Of a stretch of DNA of 34,945 nt, positions 16,217 through 24,856 are shown in pieces. Location: assembly GCF_001907235.1 (NCBI RefSeq), contig NZ_MQVS01000016.1, positions 1 through 34,945 on the forward strand. The letters are read 5' to 3'. Made by a program: the position numbers and the translations under genes. The stretch's first letter is position 1, and each line of letters opens with the position of its first letter. A model generated the notes under the pieces. That model ran no database searches. It saw only the letters and a list, made by a program, of their open reading frames with translations, and was not told where the DNA came from. The DNA is from Buchananella hordeovulneris. Its GTDB lineage: Bacteria; Actinomycetota; Actinomycetes; Actinomycetales; Actinomycetaceae.

Positions 16217-16263
16217 GCTGCCAACACGGTCACAAATGCCTGCCCGAATCGCACAGAGTCCGT

Positions 16264-16269
16264 TAAGTT
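16264..16269 (+). promoter_or_regulatory. Leaderless -10 element of dedA
   Basis: TAAGTT (TANNNT) is followed by six bases and the GTG at 16276. No Shine-Dalgarno sequence is present. It is just downstream of the terminator, as expected for a new transcription unit. Confidence 0.5.
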
Positions 16270-16275
16270 GGCGGC

Positions 16276-16938
16276 GTGACTTTTCTTGTGCCCCTCGCCG
16301 GTTCCACCTCTCCCGATGATCTGACAGGTATCGCCAAGTGGGCGGTGTCCATCATGGAAGCCCTCGGCGGTTTCGGGGCGGCGCTCCTGATTGCCTTGGA
16401 GAACCTCTTCCCGCCGCTGCCCAGCGAGGTCATCCTGCCGCTCGCCGGGTTCACAGCTTCCAAAGGTTCTTTGGGCCTGGTGGAGGTGCTGGTGTGGACG
16501 ACGTCGGGCTCCGTCTTCGGGGCCCTGGCGCTGTATGCGATCGGGGCAGCCCTCGGCCGAGAACGCACTCGCGCCTTGCTGAACAAGTTGCCGCTGACGA
16601 ACGTGGAGGACGTGGACCGGACGGAGGCCTGGTTCGACAAGTACGGCACCTACACGGTGTTCTTTGGGCGGATGGTACCGATCTTCCGGTCCTTGATCTC
16701 CATCCCGGCCGGGGTGACCCGCATGCCGATCCCCCGCTTCCTGGCGCTGACGGCGGTCGGTTCGCTGCTGTGGAACGCGGTTTTGGTGGGTGCCGGTTAC
16801 CTGCTGGGCGAAAACTGGCACGTAGTCGAACAGTACGTGGGACTCTTGTCCAAGGTAGTGCTCGCTCTTATCGTGGTAGCACTCGCCGTGTGGGTCTTTC
16901 TGCGCGTGCGGTCCTCGCGAGTTGAGCGCGGCGAGTAA
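16276..16938 (+). CDS. DedA-family membrane protein
   Basis: The protein has 220 residues and several hydrophobic helices. It shows the DedA/SNARE-associated (VTT) signatures ENLFPPLPSEVILPLAG near residue 43 and FGRMVPIFRSLISIPAG near 130. DedA proteins are membrane proteins, some of which act as polyprenyl-phosphate or phospholipid translocases. The GTG start is supported by the leaderless -10 element six bases upstream. It begins a plus-strand run of seven closely spaced genes reaching 23716. The later flippase-like gene also concerns membrane lipids. Confidence 0.9.
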   Translation: MTFLVPLAGSTSPDDLTGIAKWAVSIMEALGGFGAALLIALENLFPPLPSEVILPLAGFTASKGSLGLVEVLVWTTSGSVFGALALYAIGAALGRERTRALLNKLPLTNVEDVDRTEAWFDKYGTYTVFFGRMVPIFRSLISIPAGVTRMPIPRFLALTAVGSLLWNAVLVGAGYLLGENWHVVEQYVGLLSKVVLALIVVALAVWVFLRVRSSRVERGE

Positions 16939-16956
16939 ACGGAATGGGAGGGTGAG

Positions 16957-17496
16957 ATGGCGCCCAATGTGGATGCGATAGCTGGCGCGACAGGTGTGTC
17001 TTGGGAACGGTGGGTCTCCCGCCTCAACGACGCCGGAGCACAAGACTTATCTCACTCTCAGATCGTCTCCTTGGTGCGCCCCCTCCTGTCGCCCACCGTC
17101 ATTTCCCCGGATTGGTGGGCCCAGTCCGTGACGGTCGCCTACGAGCAGCACATCGGCAAGCGGGTGCCGGGGCAGGCCGCCGACGGCTCGTTCCAGGTCT
17201 CTGTTACCAAGACGGTCCCGGGGGACCTGGAAGAAGAGTTTTCCCGCTGGTGCAGCTTCGTGGAATCGGTGCCGGACATCGGTGGCTTGACGTTCGCCGC
17301 CCCGCCCACGACCTCCATCACGACCCGGTGGCGGTACTGGCGGGTGACGCTGGACGACGCCACCAACGTCGTCATCTCGATGATGCAAAAGGAGCCGGAG
17401 AAAGTCGGCATCGCGATCAATCACTCCAAGCTTGCCTCCCGAGAATCTATCGCGCAGTGGCGGGCCATCTGGAAGGATTTCCTGGAGGCCTGGTAG
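16957..17496 (+). CDS. DUF4287 / SRPBCC-like protein
   Basis: The protein has 179 residues. Residues about 13-70 (SWERWVSRLNDAGAQDLSHS, then WWAQSVTVAYEQHIGKRVPGQ) match the DUF4287 pattern. The rest (SFQVSVTKTVPGDLEEEFSRW, RYWRVTLDDATNVVISMMQK, SIAQWRAIWKDFLEAW) resembles the SRPBCC/AHSA1-like module often fused to it in actinobacteria. A small hydrophobic ligand-binding pocket is likely, but no ligand or function is known. A GGGAGG ribosome binding site precedes the ATG. It lies 18 bp after dedA and 51 bp before copZ. Confidence 0.75.
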   Translation: MAPNVDAIAGATGVSWERWVSRLNDAGAQDLSHSQIVSLVRPLLSPTVISPDWWAQSVTVAYEQHIGKRVPGQAADGSFQVSVTKTVPGDLEEEFSRWCSFVESVPDIGGLTFAAPPTTSITTRWRYWRVTLDDATNVVISMMQKEPEKVGIAINHSKLASRESIAQWRAIWKDFLEAW

Positions 17497-17547
17497 GAAC
17501 AAACCGGCCCACTGCCGCGTTGAGAGACATGCCAGCAAGGAGGAGAC

Positions 17548-17799
17548 ATGTCCAACCCTAGTTTTGACCGCACCATCGAGATTGACGTCACCGGCATGAC
17601 GTGTGCCAAGTGTGTGCAGCACGTGACCGAAGAGTTGGAGGCGCTGCCCGATGTGCACACGGTGAGCGTGATTCTGCGGAAGGACGCCGCCAGCCTGGTC
17701 ACCGTCGTGGCCGCCAACCCGATTGCTGACGACGTATTGACCGACGCCGTGGTGGAGGCAGGCTACGAGGTGGCCGCCATTCGTCGCGACGAGGTCTGA
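17548..17799 (+). CDS. copZ: Copper chaperone, heavy-metal-associated domain
   Basis: The protein has 83 residues and one HMA domain with metal-binding motif GMTCAKC near residue 16. It has the ferredoxin-like length of CopZ/Atx1 and ends with the typical AGYEV. It would bind Cu(I) in the cytoplasm and hand it to the ATPase encoded 62 bp downstream. AAGGAGGAGAC before the ATG is a strong ribosome binding site. No copper regulator gene (csoR or cueR) is adjacent. Confidence 0.9.
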   Translation: MSNPSFDRTIEIDVTGMTCAKCVQHVTEELEALPDVHTVSVILRKDAASLVTVVAANPIADDVLTDAVVEAGYEVAAIRRDEV

Positions 17800-17813
17800 A
17801 ACTCACGTGCCGT

Positions 17814-17837
17814 GCCCACGCTGCCTACAGCGTGGGC
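17814..17837 (+). promoter_or_regulatory. Perfect hairpin between copZ and copA
   Basis: GCCCACGCT and AGCGTGGGC form a perfect 9-bp inverted repeat around a six-base loop, 14 bp after the copZ stop and 24 bp before copA. No U-tract follows. It may attenuate readthrough, protect the copZ transcript end or serve as an operator. This is unresolved. Confidence 0.55.
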
Positions 17838-17861
17838 GCGACCTTGCCAGAAAAGGGAAAC

Positions 17862-20081
17862 ATGGACGTCGTACAGCTGCAAGTGGACGGCATGACGTGT
17901 GCCGCGTGCGTGCGGCGCGTCGAAAAACGCCTCAATAAGCTCCCGGGAGTCCAAGCAGAGGTCAACCTCGCCACCAACTCGGCAGTCATAAAGTGTGCTG
18001 ACCCGGCGGTCGGACCAGCCGAATTGGTGGCCGCCGTGCAGGCAGCTGGTTACGAAGCGCACCTGCCACGAACCGACAGGGAACAAACCAACGCCCCGGA
18101 GCGGGCCGCCGATCTGTGGCGCCGCTTCCTAGTTAGCGCGGCCCTCGGCGCCCCGGTGATGGCCCTGTCTATGGTGCCTGCCTGGCAGTTCCCTGGTTGG
18201 CAGTGGGTAATTGCCCCGCTGGCGCTCTTGGTGGGGGTTTGGGGAGCTTGGCCATTCCACGTGGCAGCTGGGCGAGCCGCCCGCCACGGCGGCTCGACGA
18301 TGGACACGCTCGTCTCGCTCGGCGTTACCGCCTCCCTGGCCTGGTCGCTGTGGGCGCTGCTGTTTGGCGGAGCCGGCCACATCGGCATGCGGATGCACAT
18401 GTCGCTGCTGCCGCGCACGGCCACCGACCATGCCGAGCTGTATTTCGAGGGCGCCGTCATGATCGTGGTGTTCCTCCTGCTGGGCCGCTACTTGGAGGCC
18501 CGCGCCCGCCACCAAGCAGGCAGCGCCTTGCGGGCCCTGGCCGAGCTGGGAGCGCAAGAAGCAGAGATCGTCACGGACCTGGCCAGTCGCACCACCCAGA
18601 TAGTGCCCATCGCCCAATTGCAGGTCGGGGACCTTTTCCTGGTGCGGCCCGGCCAAAAGATCGCCACCGACGGCGAAGTGGTGGAAGGCACCTCGGCGGT
18701 GGACACCTCACTGCTAACCGGCGAACCCGTGCCAGTCGATGTCACCCCGGGGGCCGCCGTCCCGGGGGCTGCCCTCAACACTTCGGGGCTGCTGATCGTG
18801 CGCGCCACCCAGGTGGGGGCGGATACGGCCCTCGCCCAGATCACGGCCCTGGTGGAGGCCGCCCAGTTGGGCAAGGCCCCCGTGCAGCGGCTGGCCGACC
18901 GCATATCCGGGGTTTTTGTGCCCGTGGTGGTGGCCCTGGCGGTAGCAACTTTCACTGCCTGGCTTTTCCTTGGCCCCAACCTGAACGCGGCCTTCACGGC
19001 CGGGGTGGCGGTCTTGATCATCGCCTGTCCGTGCGCCCTCGGCCTGGCCACCCCGACGGCCCTGCTGGTAGGCACCTCTAGTGCGGCCCGGCACGGCATC
19101 CTCATTAAGGGCCCGGAGATACTCGAATCCACGCGCCGTGTTACGCACGTTGTCCTCGACAAAACTGGCACGCTGACGCACGGACAGATGCGGGTAGAAG
19201 ACCAGCAGGTGGCCGACGGTTTCACCCCAGCCGAGCTGCTCACCCTGGCCGCGAGCGCGGAGGCAGGCTCGGAGCATCCAATTGCGCGGGCGGTGGTGGC
19301 AGCTCTCCCGGCGGGGACCGAACTGCTGCCGGTGACCGATTTTGCGGCGGCGGCCGGTTTCGGGGTGCGAGCCACCGTCGACGGGCGGCAGGTGGCGGTG
19401 GGGCGGGCGACGTGGGTCGCCAGCGAGCTGCATGCCCCGCTGCCGCAGTCGTTGGCCCGGGTGGCCCGCGCCGCCGAGGAAACGGGGGCCACCGTCGTGA
19501 CGGTAGGGGTGGCGGGGCAGGCGGTCGGGTGGCTGGCGGTGCGCGACACCGTTAAGCCCACCTCCCAGCAGACCATCGCCGAACTGCGGCAGCTGGGGTT
19601 GACGCCGCTGCTGCTGACCGGTGACCAGCGGGCCGCAGCCCAGCAGGTGGCGGCAGCCGTCGGTATCGCCCCAGAGGCGGTGATCGCCGAGGTACTGCCC
19701 GCCGAGAAGCAGGCGACCGTGGCCCGCCTCCAGGCCGAGGGGCACGTGGTGGCGATGGTGGGGGACGGGGTCAATGACGCCGCCGCGCTGGCGACCGCCG
19801 ATCTCGGTTTGGCGATGGGGGCTGGCACCGACGTGGCCATGGCTGCGGCCGACATCACCCTGGTGCAGTCCCAACCGTTGGCGGTGCCCGCCGCGATCCG
19901 CCTGTCCCGCGCCACTTTGCGGGTCATTAAACAGAATCTGTTTTGGGCTTTTGCTTACAACGTGGCGGCCCTCCCGGTGGCGGCTGCCGGGCTGCTCAAC
20001 CCGATGATCGCGGCGTTAGCGATGGCGTCGTCGTCGGTGCTCGTTGTTGCTAATTCACTGCGCTTGCGCCGGGTGTCTTGA
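17862..20081 (+). CDS. copA: Copper-exporting P1B-type ATPase
   Basis: The protein has 739 residues. Domain order: one N-terminal HMA domain with GMTCAAC (Cys13 and Cys16), membrane helices from about 88, the actuator domain with TGEP (286-289), the ion-binding CPC motif at 389-391 ([16 protein letters not shown]), the phosphorylation site Asp433 in DKTGTLTHG, the SEHPIA motif of the nucleotide domain, and [10 protein letters not shown] near 640. The CPC motif with N-terminal HMA indicates Cu(I) export. The ATG at 17862 directly starts the HMA strand; the GTG at 17832 would add residues from the hairpin region. [12 protein letters not shown] loop between early helices is rich in Met and His, as expected for a copper exit site. 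Confidence 0.93.
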   Translation: MDVVQLQVDGMTCAACVRRVEKRLNKLPGVQAEVNLATNSAVIKCADPAVGPAELVAAVQAAGYEAHLPRTDREQTNAPERAADLWRRFLVSAALGAPVMALSMVPAWQFPGWQWVIAPLALLVGVWGAWPFHVAAGRAARHGGSTMDTLVSLGVTASLAWSLWALLFGGAGHIGMRMHMSLLPRTATDHAELYFEGAVMIVVFLLLGRYLEARARHQAGSALRALAELGAQEAEIVTDLASRTTQIVPIAQLQVGDLFLVRPGQKIATDGEVVEGTSAVDTSLLTGEPVPVDVTPGAAVPGAALNTSGLLIVRATQVGADTALAQITALVEAAQLGKAPVQRLADRISGVFVPVVVALAVATFTAWLFLGPNLNAAFTAGVAVLIIACPCALGLATPTALLVGTSSAARHGILIKGPEILESTRRVTHVVLDKTGTLTHGQMRVEDQQVADGFTPAELLTLAASAEAGSEHPIARAVVAALPAGTELLPVTDFAAAAGFGVRATVDGRQVAVGRATWVASELHAPLPQSLARVARAAEETGATVVTVGVAGQAVGWLAVRDTVKPTSQQTIAELRQLGLTPLLLTGDQRAAAQQVAAAVGIAPEAVIAEVLPAEKQATVARLQAEGHVVAMVGDGVNDAAALATADLGLAMGAGTDVAMAAADITLVQSQPLAVPAAIRLSRATLRVIKQNLFWAFAYNVAALPVAAAGLLNPMIAALAMASSSVLVVANSLRLRRVS

Positions 20082-20091
20082 TAATCCCTCG

Positions 20092-20097
20092 TAGACT
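20092..20097 (+). promoter_or_regulatory. Leaderless -10 element before the flippase-like gene
   Basis: TAGACT is followed by six bases (GCCGCT) and the ATG at 20104. There is no Shine-Dalgarno sequence. It lies in the 22-bp gap after copA, so this gene can probably be transcribed separately from the copper genes. Confidence 0.5.
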
Positions 20098-20103
20098 GCC
20101 GCT

Positions 20104-22857
20104 ATGGGACAAGCGCACAGTTCGCAGGCCGAGCAGGCGCCTGCCGCAGATGAGGTGGTGTCCAATCCGCGGTTGACCGCCGCGCAGGCAGCTATCCGGG
20201 CGGGGGTGGAGGTACGTCGCAGCGGCCAGCGCCCCGAGTTTGGTTCCGCCCCGGCTGCCAACTGCCTGGTGGTGGACTTGCCGCCTGCCCCCGTGCACCC
20301 GGTGGCGGACTTGGTCTCTTTCGTTTTGAATCTGGCGGGTATCGGGGTGGTGGTGCTGTTCGCCATCATCGCCAACAACATCACGCACGGGGTAACCCAG
20401 GACGTGCAAAACGCCGTCACCTTGGTGCTGCGGCAGATCCTGCTGGTGCCGGTCAATATTTTGGAGGGCTTGCTCACCACGATCGTGCCGATCGCCATCT
20501 TGATGGAACTGGCGTTGCGGGGCCGCCGTCGGCAAGTCTTGTCGGCGCTGGCTGCCCTCCTGGTTGCCACCCTGGTGGCGATCGGGTTGGACTGGCTGAC
20601 GTTGTCCTTCGCCCCCCTCAAGCTGCAAGCCAACCTGGCCACCACCAACGACGGGGTGACGGTAGCCATCATTAATGCTGCCCTTGCGGCCGTGACTGCC
20701 CTGTTGACCACCATTGGGCAGCGGACCCGGCTAGCCACCGCCCGGTTCAGCTGGCCCCTGCTCTTGGTGGTCGTGGTTTTGTCCGTGGTGCGCGGGGCCA
20801 CGACTCTGCCCAGTGCTTTGATCACGGTGCTGCTGGGGCGGGCCGTGGGACACCTGGTGCGGTACGTTGCCGGGGTGGCGCCATCGCGGGCCACCGACAT
20901 ATCCCTCGTGAAGGCGGTGCGGCGGGCCGGGTTGGACGTGTGCCGCCTGGTGCGCGTGGACAGTGAGCTGGCAACTGCCACGGCGCAGTGGGTCACGACT
21001 TCTTCCGTGCTCGGGGCGATTCCCGAGGCGAAGGATTTCGCCGCCGAGTCGCAGGAAGGGCCGGTGAGCGGCGACGCCGACCCCCAGGTCGAACAGATGG
21101 GTGGCCCGGCTGCGGCCACGAGCGTCGACGCGGTGGCCCCCGCCCCCCTGGTGGATATTGCGCAGGTGGCGGCCGAGGTGGACACCGGCACGATCCCCCA
21201 ACTGCACGTGCCAGTGGCGCGCGTGTACGCCGCGTGGGACAACGCGGGCCAGCGGCGCGACATTGTTGTCCTGGACGGTGACCGGCAGGTCGTCGGCTTC
21301 CTGCGTCAGCTGTGGGACCGGCTGCGGTTTCAGGGGGTGCGGGTGGCCCCAGCGACCACGCTGTTGGAGACCGCTAACCACACGGCCTTGCTGGCGTCTG
21401 CCGCCCAGCGCGCGGGAGTGTCCACGCCCGATGTCATCGGCTTGGCCCCGGTGGAAGGCTCGATTGTGCTGGTCGCCGAGCACCCACCCCTGTTGGCCCG
21501 CCTAGACGCCCTCCCGCCCGGGGTGAGCCCGGCGGCCGTCGCCGACGCCCTGTGGCAGGCCCTGCTGCGCGCCCACCTGGCCGGGTTGGCCCACCGCGCC
21601 ATCGACTACGACTCGGTGGGGGTGACTGCCGACGGCGAGGTGTGGCTGACAGACTGGGATGCGGGGGAGACCGCCACCAATGACCTGGCCCGCCGCGTCG
21701 ATCTGGCCCAACTTTTGACCTTGCTGACGGCGTACTTCGGGGAGGAGGAGGCCCTGGCCTCGGCAGGCAGGGCCCTGCCAACCGCCCGGTTGGCCGAACT
21801 CGCCCCGGTGCTGCAGCGCATCGCGCTGCCGCGCTCAACCTGGAGCGCGGTCGGCAAGGACACCGTCAAGCTGCTGCGCGAATCGCTGCTCTCGCTGATC
21901 CCGGCTGGGGAGGGCGGCGTGGCACCGGTGAAGCTGGCCCGCTTCTCCGGCAAATCCATCGCCATGGCGACACTCGGGGTGATGGCGATCTGGGCAGTGC
22001 TCGGCTCGCTGAACTTCGCCGAGATTGTTGCCGTCATGCGCACCGCCAACTTGTTGTGGCTGGCCGCCGCGTTCGTGCTCGGGGCCCTGGGCTTCATCGG
22101 GGCCGGGCTGGCTTTGGAGGCGTTCGCGGTCCGGCCCCTCGGACTATGGAACTCCATCAAGGTGCAGGTTGCCGCCTCGCTGGTGGCCCTGGTGGCGCCC
22201 GCTGGGATGGGCAATGCGGCCCTGAACCTGCGGTTCGTGATGCGTAAGGGAGAGTCAACACCGCAAGCCATCACCACGGTTGGCCTCGTGCAACTGGCGC
22301 AGATCGTGGTCACCCTGGTGTTCCTGTCAGCGCTGGCATTGGCCTCCGGCGACTTAAGCAACCTGTCGCTCCCCAGCCCGCAGATGCTGATAACGTTGGC
22401 CGCCCTCGTCCTGTTAGTGGCCGGCGTTATGGTGATCCGGCCCGTGCGTGAGTGGCTGTGGCGCACCGCCGGGCCGACCCTCAAGCAGGTGTGGCCGCGG
22501 CTGGTGTGGGTCGCGGGTAGCCCGTCGCGCTTAACCCGCGGCTTCTTCGGTAACTTCCTGCTCACCGCGTCGTATGTTGCTGCGCTGCAAGCCTGCCTGG
22601 TGGCTTTTGATTATCCGCTGCCCATCACCACCGTGGCTATCGCGTACCTGGCCTCTAATGCTCTCGGTTCCGTTATCCCCTCTCCCGGCGGGGTGGGCCC
22701 GGTAGAGGCCGCCCTCACTGCGGCCCTCACGTTCGCTGGTATTCCTGGCGGGGTGGCGGTCTCGGCGGCCTTCGCCTTCCGTATCGTCACCTTCTGGGGG
22801 CGTATCCCGATCGGGTGGCTGGCGCTGCGCAACGTCCAAAAGCAAGGACTGATCTAG
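20104..22857 (+). CDS. Flippase-like (UPF0104/MprF-type) membrane protein with kinase-like middle domain
   Basis: The protein has 917 residues. An N-terminal membrane unit has four or five helices (about 70-92, 112-136, 145-165, 185-205, 217-245). A cytosolic region of about 350 residues resembles a degenerate AarF/ABC1- or aminoglycoside-kinase-like fold: HLAGLAHRAIDYDSVGV near 491 takes the place of the catalytic HRD loop, and EVWLTDWDAGE near 512 takes that of DFG. The C-terminal part from about 612 is a lysylphosphatidylglycerol synthase TM/flippase module (PAGMGNAALNLRFVMRKG, then SNALGSVIPSPGGVGPVEAALTAAL). The lysyl-transferase domain of MprF is absent, so lipid flipping is likelier than lysinylation. 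Its stop overlaps the next gene (TAGTG). Confidence 0.82.
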   Translation: MGQAHSSQAEQAPAADEVVSNPRLTAAQAAIRAGVEVRRSGQRPEFGSAPAANCLVVDLPPAPVHPVADLVSFVLNLAGIGVVVLFAIIANNITHGVTQDVQNAVTLVLRQILLVPVNILEGLLTTIVPIAILMELALRGRRRQVLSALAALLVATLVAIGLDWLTLSFAPLKLQANLATTNDGVTVAIINAALAAVTALLTTIGQRTRLATARFSWPLLLVVVVLSVVRGATTLPSALITVLLGRAVGHLVRYVAGVAPSRATDISLVKAVRRAGLDVCRLVRVDSELATATAQWVTTSSVLGAIPEAKDFAAESQEGPVSGDADPQVEQMGGPAAATSVDAVAPAPLVDIAQVAAEVDTGTIPQLHVPVARVYAAWDNAGQRRDIVVLDGDRQVVGFLRQLWDRLRFQGVRVAPATTLLETANHTALLASAAQRAGVSTPDVIGLAPVEGSIVLVAEHPPLLARLDALPPGVSPAAVADALWQALLRAHLAGLAHRAIDYDSVGVTADGEVWLTDWDAGETATNDLARRVDLAQLLTLLTAYFGEEEALASAGRALPTARLAELAPVLQRIALPRSTWSAVGKDTVKLLRESLLSLIPAGEGGVAPVKLARFSGKSIAMATLGVMAIWAVLGSLNFAEIVAVMRTANLLWLAAAFVLGALGFIGAGLALEAFAVRPLGLWNSIKVQVAASLVALVAPAGMGNAALNLRFVMRKGESTPQAITTVGLVQLAQIVVTLVFLSALALASGDLSNLSLPSPQMLITLAALVLLVAGVMVIRPVREWLWRTAGPTLKQVWPRLVWVAGSPSRLTRGFFGNFLLTASYVAALQACLVAFDYPLPITTVAIAYLASNALGSVIPSPGGVGPVEAALTAALTFAGIPGGVAVSAAFAFRIVTFWGRIPIGWLALRNVQKQGLI

Positions 22858-23249
22858 TGCCCGATCCCTCCCGTGGGCAGCTGATCGCGGTAATTGCGCT
22901 CGGCGGGGCGGCGGGAACCGCAGGCCGGGCCTGGCTCGCCGGGGCAACTGCCGCGCCCTGGCTTGCCCTGAGCATCGTCAACTTGACCGGGGCCGTCGTC
23001 CTCGGGGTGGTGGCGGGCTGGCCAGGCCTGCGACCGCAGTGGCGGGCGGGGTTGGCCACGGGCCTGTGTGGCGCCTGGACCACCTACGCGGGGCTGGCGC
23101 TGCTGGCGGCCACCGGTTGGCAGCAGTTGCTGGCAGCTGCGGGGCAACTCGTGGTCGGCACTGGACTAGCTGCAGCAGGGTTGTGGGTAGCTCGCCGCTG
23201 GGGGGTCCGGTTGCAGGCGACCCGCCGGACACCGGTGAGACCCCGTTGA
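22857..23249 (+). CDS. crcB: CrcB/Fluc fluoride channel subunit 1
   Basis: The protein has 130 residues and four hydrophobic helices. The GTG start shares its G with the upstream TAG stop, so translation is coupled. Family features are GAAGTAGRAWL in helix 1, NLTGAVVLG (channel Asn) in helix 2, and LATGLCGAWTTYAGL in place of the usual GF-GG-TTFS. The Phe-box position is altered to Trp/Tyr-type residues, so this subunit is diverged. Paired crcB genes in Gram-positive bacteria commonly encode heterodimeric fluoride exporters. Confidence 0.8.
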   Translation: MPDPSRGQLIAVIALGGAAGTAGRAWLAGATAAPWLALSIVNLTGAVVLGVVAGWPGLRPQWRAGLATGLCGAWTTYAGLALLAATGWQQLLAAAGQLVVGTGLAAAGLWVARRWGVRLQATRRTPVRPR

Positions 23250-23716
23250 TGCTGCTGGCCGTGGCGGGAGCGGGCGCGGCAGGCGCAGTCGCCCGCTGGG
23301 GCCTGGAACAGGCGGTACGGGCCGGGCTGCGGCGAGCTCATCGCTCCCGCCGCGGGGACGGGTCCCGCCGAGCGACCAGGGCCGTTACCCGCCTGGGCGG
23401 AGCCGCCGACGGCAGGGCCCCTTTCCCCTCCGCCCCCGCCACGCAGGTGCAGCCGGGCGGCACCGTGGTGGTAAACGTCGTCGGCTGCCTGCTGGCAGGG
23501 TGGGTGGCGGGGGCTAGCCTGCCCCCCGCGCTGCACCTGCTGCTGCTCACCGGCTTCCTTGGCGGTTTCACGACGTTTTCCACCGCCGTGCTCGACCTGG
23601 CGCAGCTGGCCACCCGGCAACCGGGCCGCGCCCTGGCCGTGGGTGGGCTGACCTTGGCGGCGGCAGTTGCGGCTGCCCGCTGCGGATTGGCGCTCGCCGG
23701 GGCAGCAGGTAACTAG
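23249..23716 (+). CDS. crcB: CrcB/Fluc fluoride channel subunit 2
   Basis: The protein has 155 residues. The ATG overlaps the TGA of subunit 1 (TGATG). It keeps the canonical motifs NVVGCLLAG (Asn) and GFLGGFTTFSTAVLD. Between helices 1 and 2 is an unusually long Arg-rich insertion (about residues 28-65), which makes it about 25 residues longer than typical Fluc subunits. Together with subunit 1 it should form a dual-topology dimer that expels cytoplasmic fluoride. No fluoride riboswitch is visible near the overlapping genes. The next gene is convergent, ten bases away. Confidence 0.85.
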   Translation: MLLAVAGAGAAGAVARWGLEQAVRAGLRRAHRSRRGDGSRRATRAVTRLGGAADGRAPFPSAPATQVQPGGTVVVNVVGCLLAGWVAGASLPPALHLLLLTGFLGGFTTFSTAVLDLAQLATRQPGRALAVGGLTLAAAVAAARCGLALAGAAGN

Positions 23717-23726
23717 TGCGGCAAGG

Positions 23727-24116
23727 CTATTTGCTGTCGCAAACCCGCTGCAGGTAACCGAAGAACTGGGCAGTGGTTTCGCTGTGCATCGCGTCGCCCG
23801 CTTGCACTGCTTCAAGATCGCCAGCCCCCACCTGGTCTCGCAACTGGCGCAGGCGGTCGGTGAACTCGTTAGCGGTGTCATGGAAGATGCGGGGGGCCGA
23901 ATCCACGATCTTCTCGGCCTGTGTCACCAACTTGTCCACCTCGGGCCGCAACGCCGCCAACTCCTCGGAATTACGCGCGCTGGCGAGCTTGCCCCCGATC
24001 TCGTCGACTTTGGCACTGAAGTTTGCCCCCAGCTCGCACAATGCCTGTGCGGATCCGCACCCGCCAAGCAGTCCCGCTACCAGGGTGATTCCCACCAACA
24101 CTCGGATCCGACGCAT
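23727..24116 (-). CDS. Small Cys-containing lipoprotein
   Basis: The protein has 129 residues. The ATG at 24116 follows GAGGTGG. The signal peptide ends in the lipobox GLLGGC (Cys20). The mature part is helical (SEELAALRPEVDKLVTQAEKI) with Cys early (ALCELG) and at the end (RVCDSK), possibly a disulfide. The ending GDLEAVQAG resembles GDLEAFQVA in the upstream lipoprotein gene, so the two are probably distant paralogs in one operon. No family is recognised. A helical lipoprotein of this kind could bind an envelope protein. Confidence 0.75.
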   Translation of the reverse strand: MRRIRVLVGITLVAGLLGGCGSAQALCELGANFSAKVDEIGGKLASARNSEELAALRPEVDKLVTQAEKIVDSAPRIFHDTANEFTDRLRQLRDQVGAGDLEAVQAGDAMHSETTAQFFGYLQRVCDSK

Positions 24117-24203
24117 ACCGCCACCTCTTCCCGTCGTCGCTGCCTTCCTACCTGCGCCCAACGATAGTGGAGCGGGGGGTGTGCCCCTTACTCTCCCTCC
24201 GTG

Positions 24204-24692
24204 TTAGTTACACCAGGTTCCGAGCTCGTCGATCGCCTTTCCCATTTCCTCATCGAGGAAGCCAGCAACCTGGAAGGCCTCTAAATCGCCTTTTTCCGCC
24301 AACTTAAGCATGGCGTCGTTCATCTGAACAAACTTGTGCCCCAACGGTTCCGGCATACCGGCAGCTGCCACCTCTTCGGCGATTTTCTTCAACTCGGCAA
24401 ACTCTGGCGCACTCTTCTTGAATTCGGCCGGATCGTCCATGATGTCTACCGGGGCGACCTTGTCCAGTTGTTCGCTGTAGCGCCCCATGAGTTTGCATTT
24501 CTCGGAGGCGCCCGCCAGCCGCCACGGCGGCGGTCCCCCGGGGGTGGCCTGCACGTCGGGCACTGCCGCAGCTGTGGTGGCGGGGACCGCCGCCTCTGGT
24601 GCCGGGGTGGGGGTGGTTTCCCCGCCGCCGCAAGCCGTCACCCCGCCAACAGCAAGCACGAGGGAGATGAAAGTACTAATCTTCCGCCACAT
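24204..24692 (-). CDS. Small helical lipoprotein, likely paralog of 23727-24116
   Basis: The protein has 162 residues. The ATG at 24692 follows AGGAGGCAAA. The signal peptide has the lipobox GGVTAC (Cys21). An Ala/Thr/Pro linker (about 25-55) leads to a helical domain with KCKLMGRYSEQLDKV and a terminal GTWCN, giving a Cys pair as in the downstream gene. Shared elements are GDLEAFQVA and the helix before it. It is 88 bp upstream of its neighbour on the same strand. The function is unknown. Confidence 0.75.
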   Translation of the reverse strand: MWRKISTFISLVLAVGGVTACGGGETTPTPAPEAAVPATTAAAVPDVQATPGGPPPWRLAGASEKCKLMGRYSEQLDKVAPVDIMDDPAEFKKSAPEFAELKKIAEEVAAAGMPEPLGHKFVQMNDAMLKLAEKGDLEAFQVAGFLDEEMGKAIDELGTWCN

Positions 24693-24856
24693 TTTGCCTC
24701 CTTAGCTGTGGAGCTCCTGGCCCCGACACTATCCCCGCTGTAGAAACTATGCCGGGTATTGGCTGGCACCCCAGCGATAAATCCATCTACAGGTGGAGGG
24801 CCCGTCAAGCTACGGGGCTACCTGCCCGCCGCAGCCACCATTCACTTGACGGGTGC

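Noticed and set aside
19081-19927. Long minus-strand frames inside copA
   Set aside because: They are antisense artefacts of high G+C coding DNA; copA motifs are complete on the plus strand.
22800-22860. Fluoride riboswitch before crcB
   Set aside because: The start of crcB1 overlaps the previous stop codon, leaving no room for a leader RNA, and the pseudoknot motif was not seen.
24801-24853. A third, degenerate CRISPR repeat upstream of the pair
   Set aside because: CCCGTCAAGCTACGGGG has a similar outline, but its GGGG is one base off the 61-bp register and the core does not match. It forms a separate 9-bp inverted repeat with 24845-24853.
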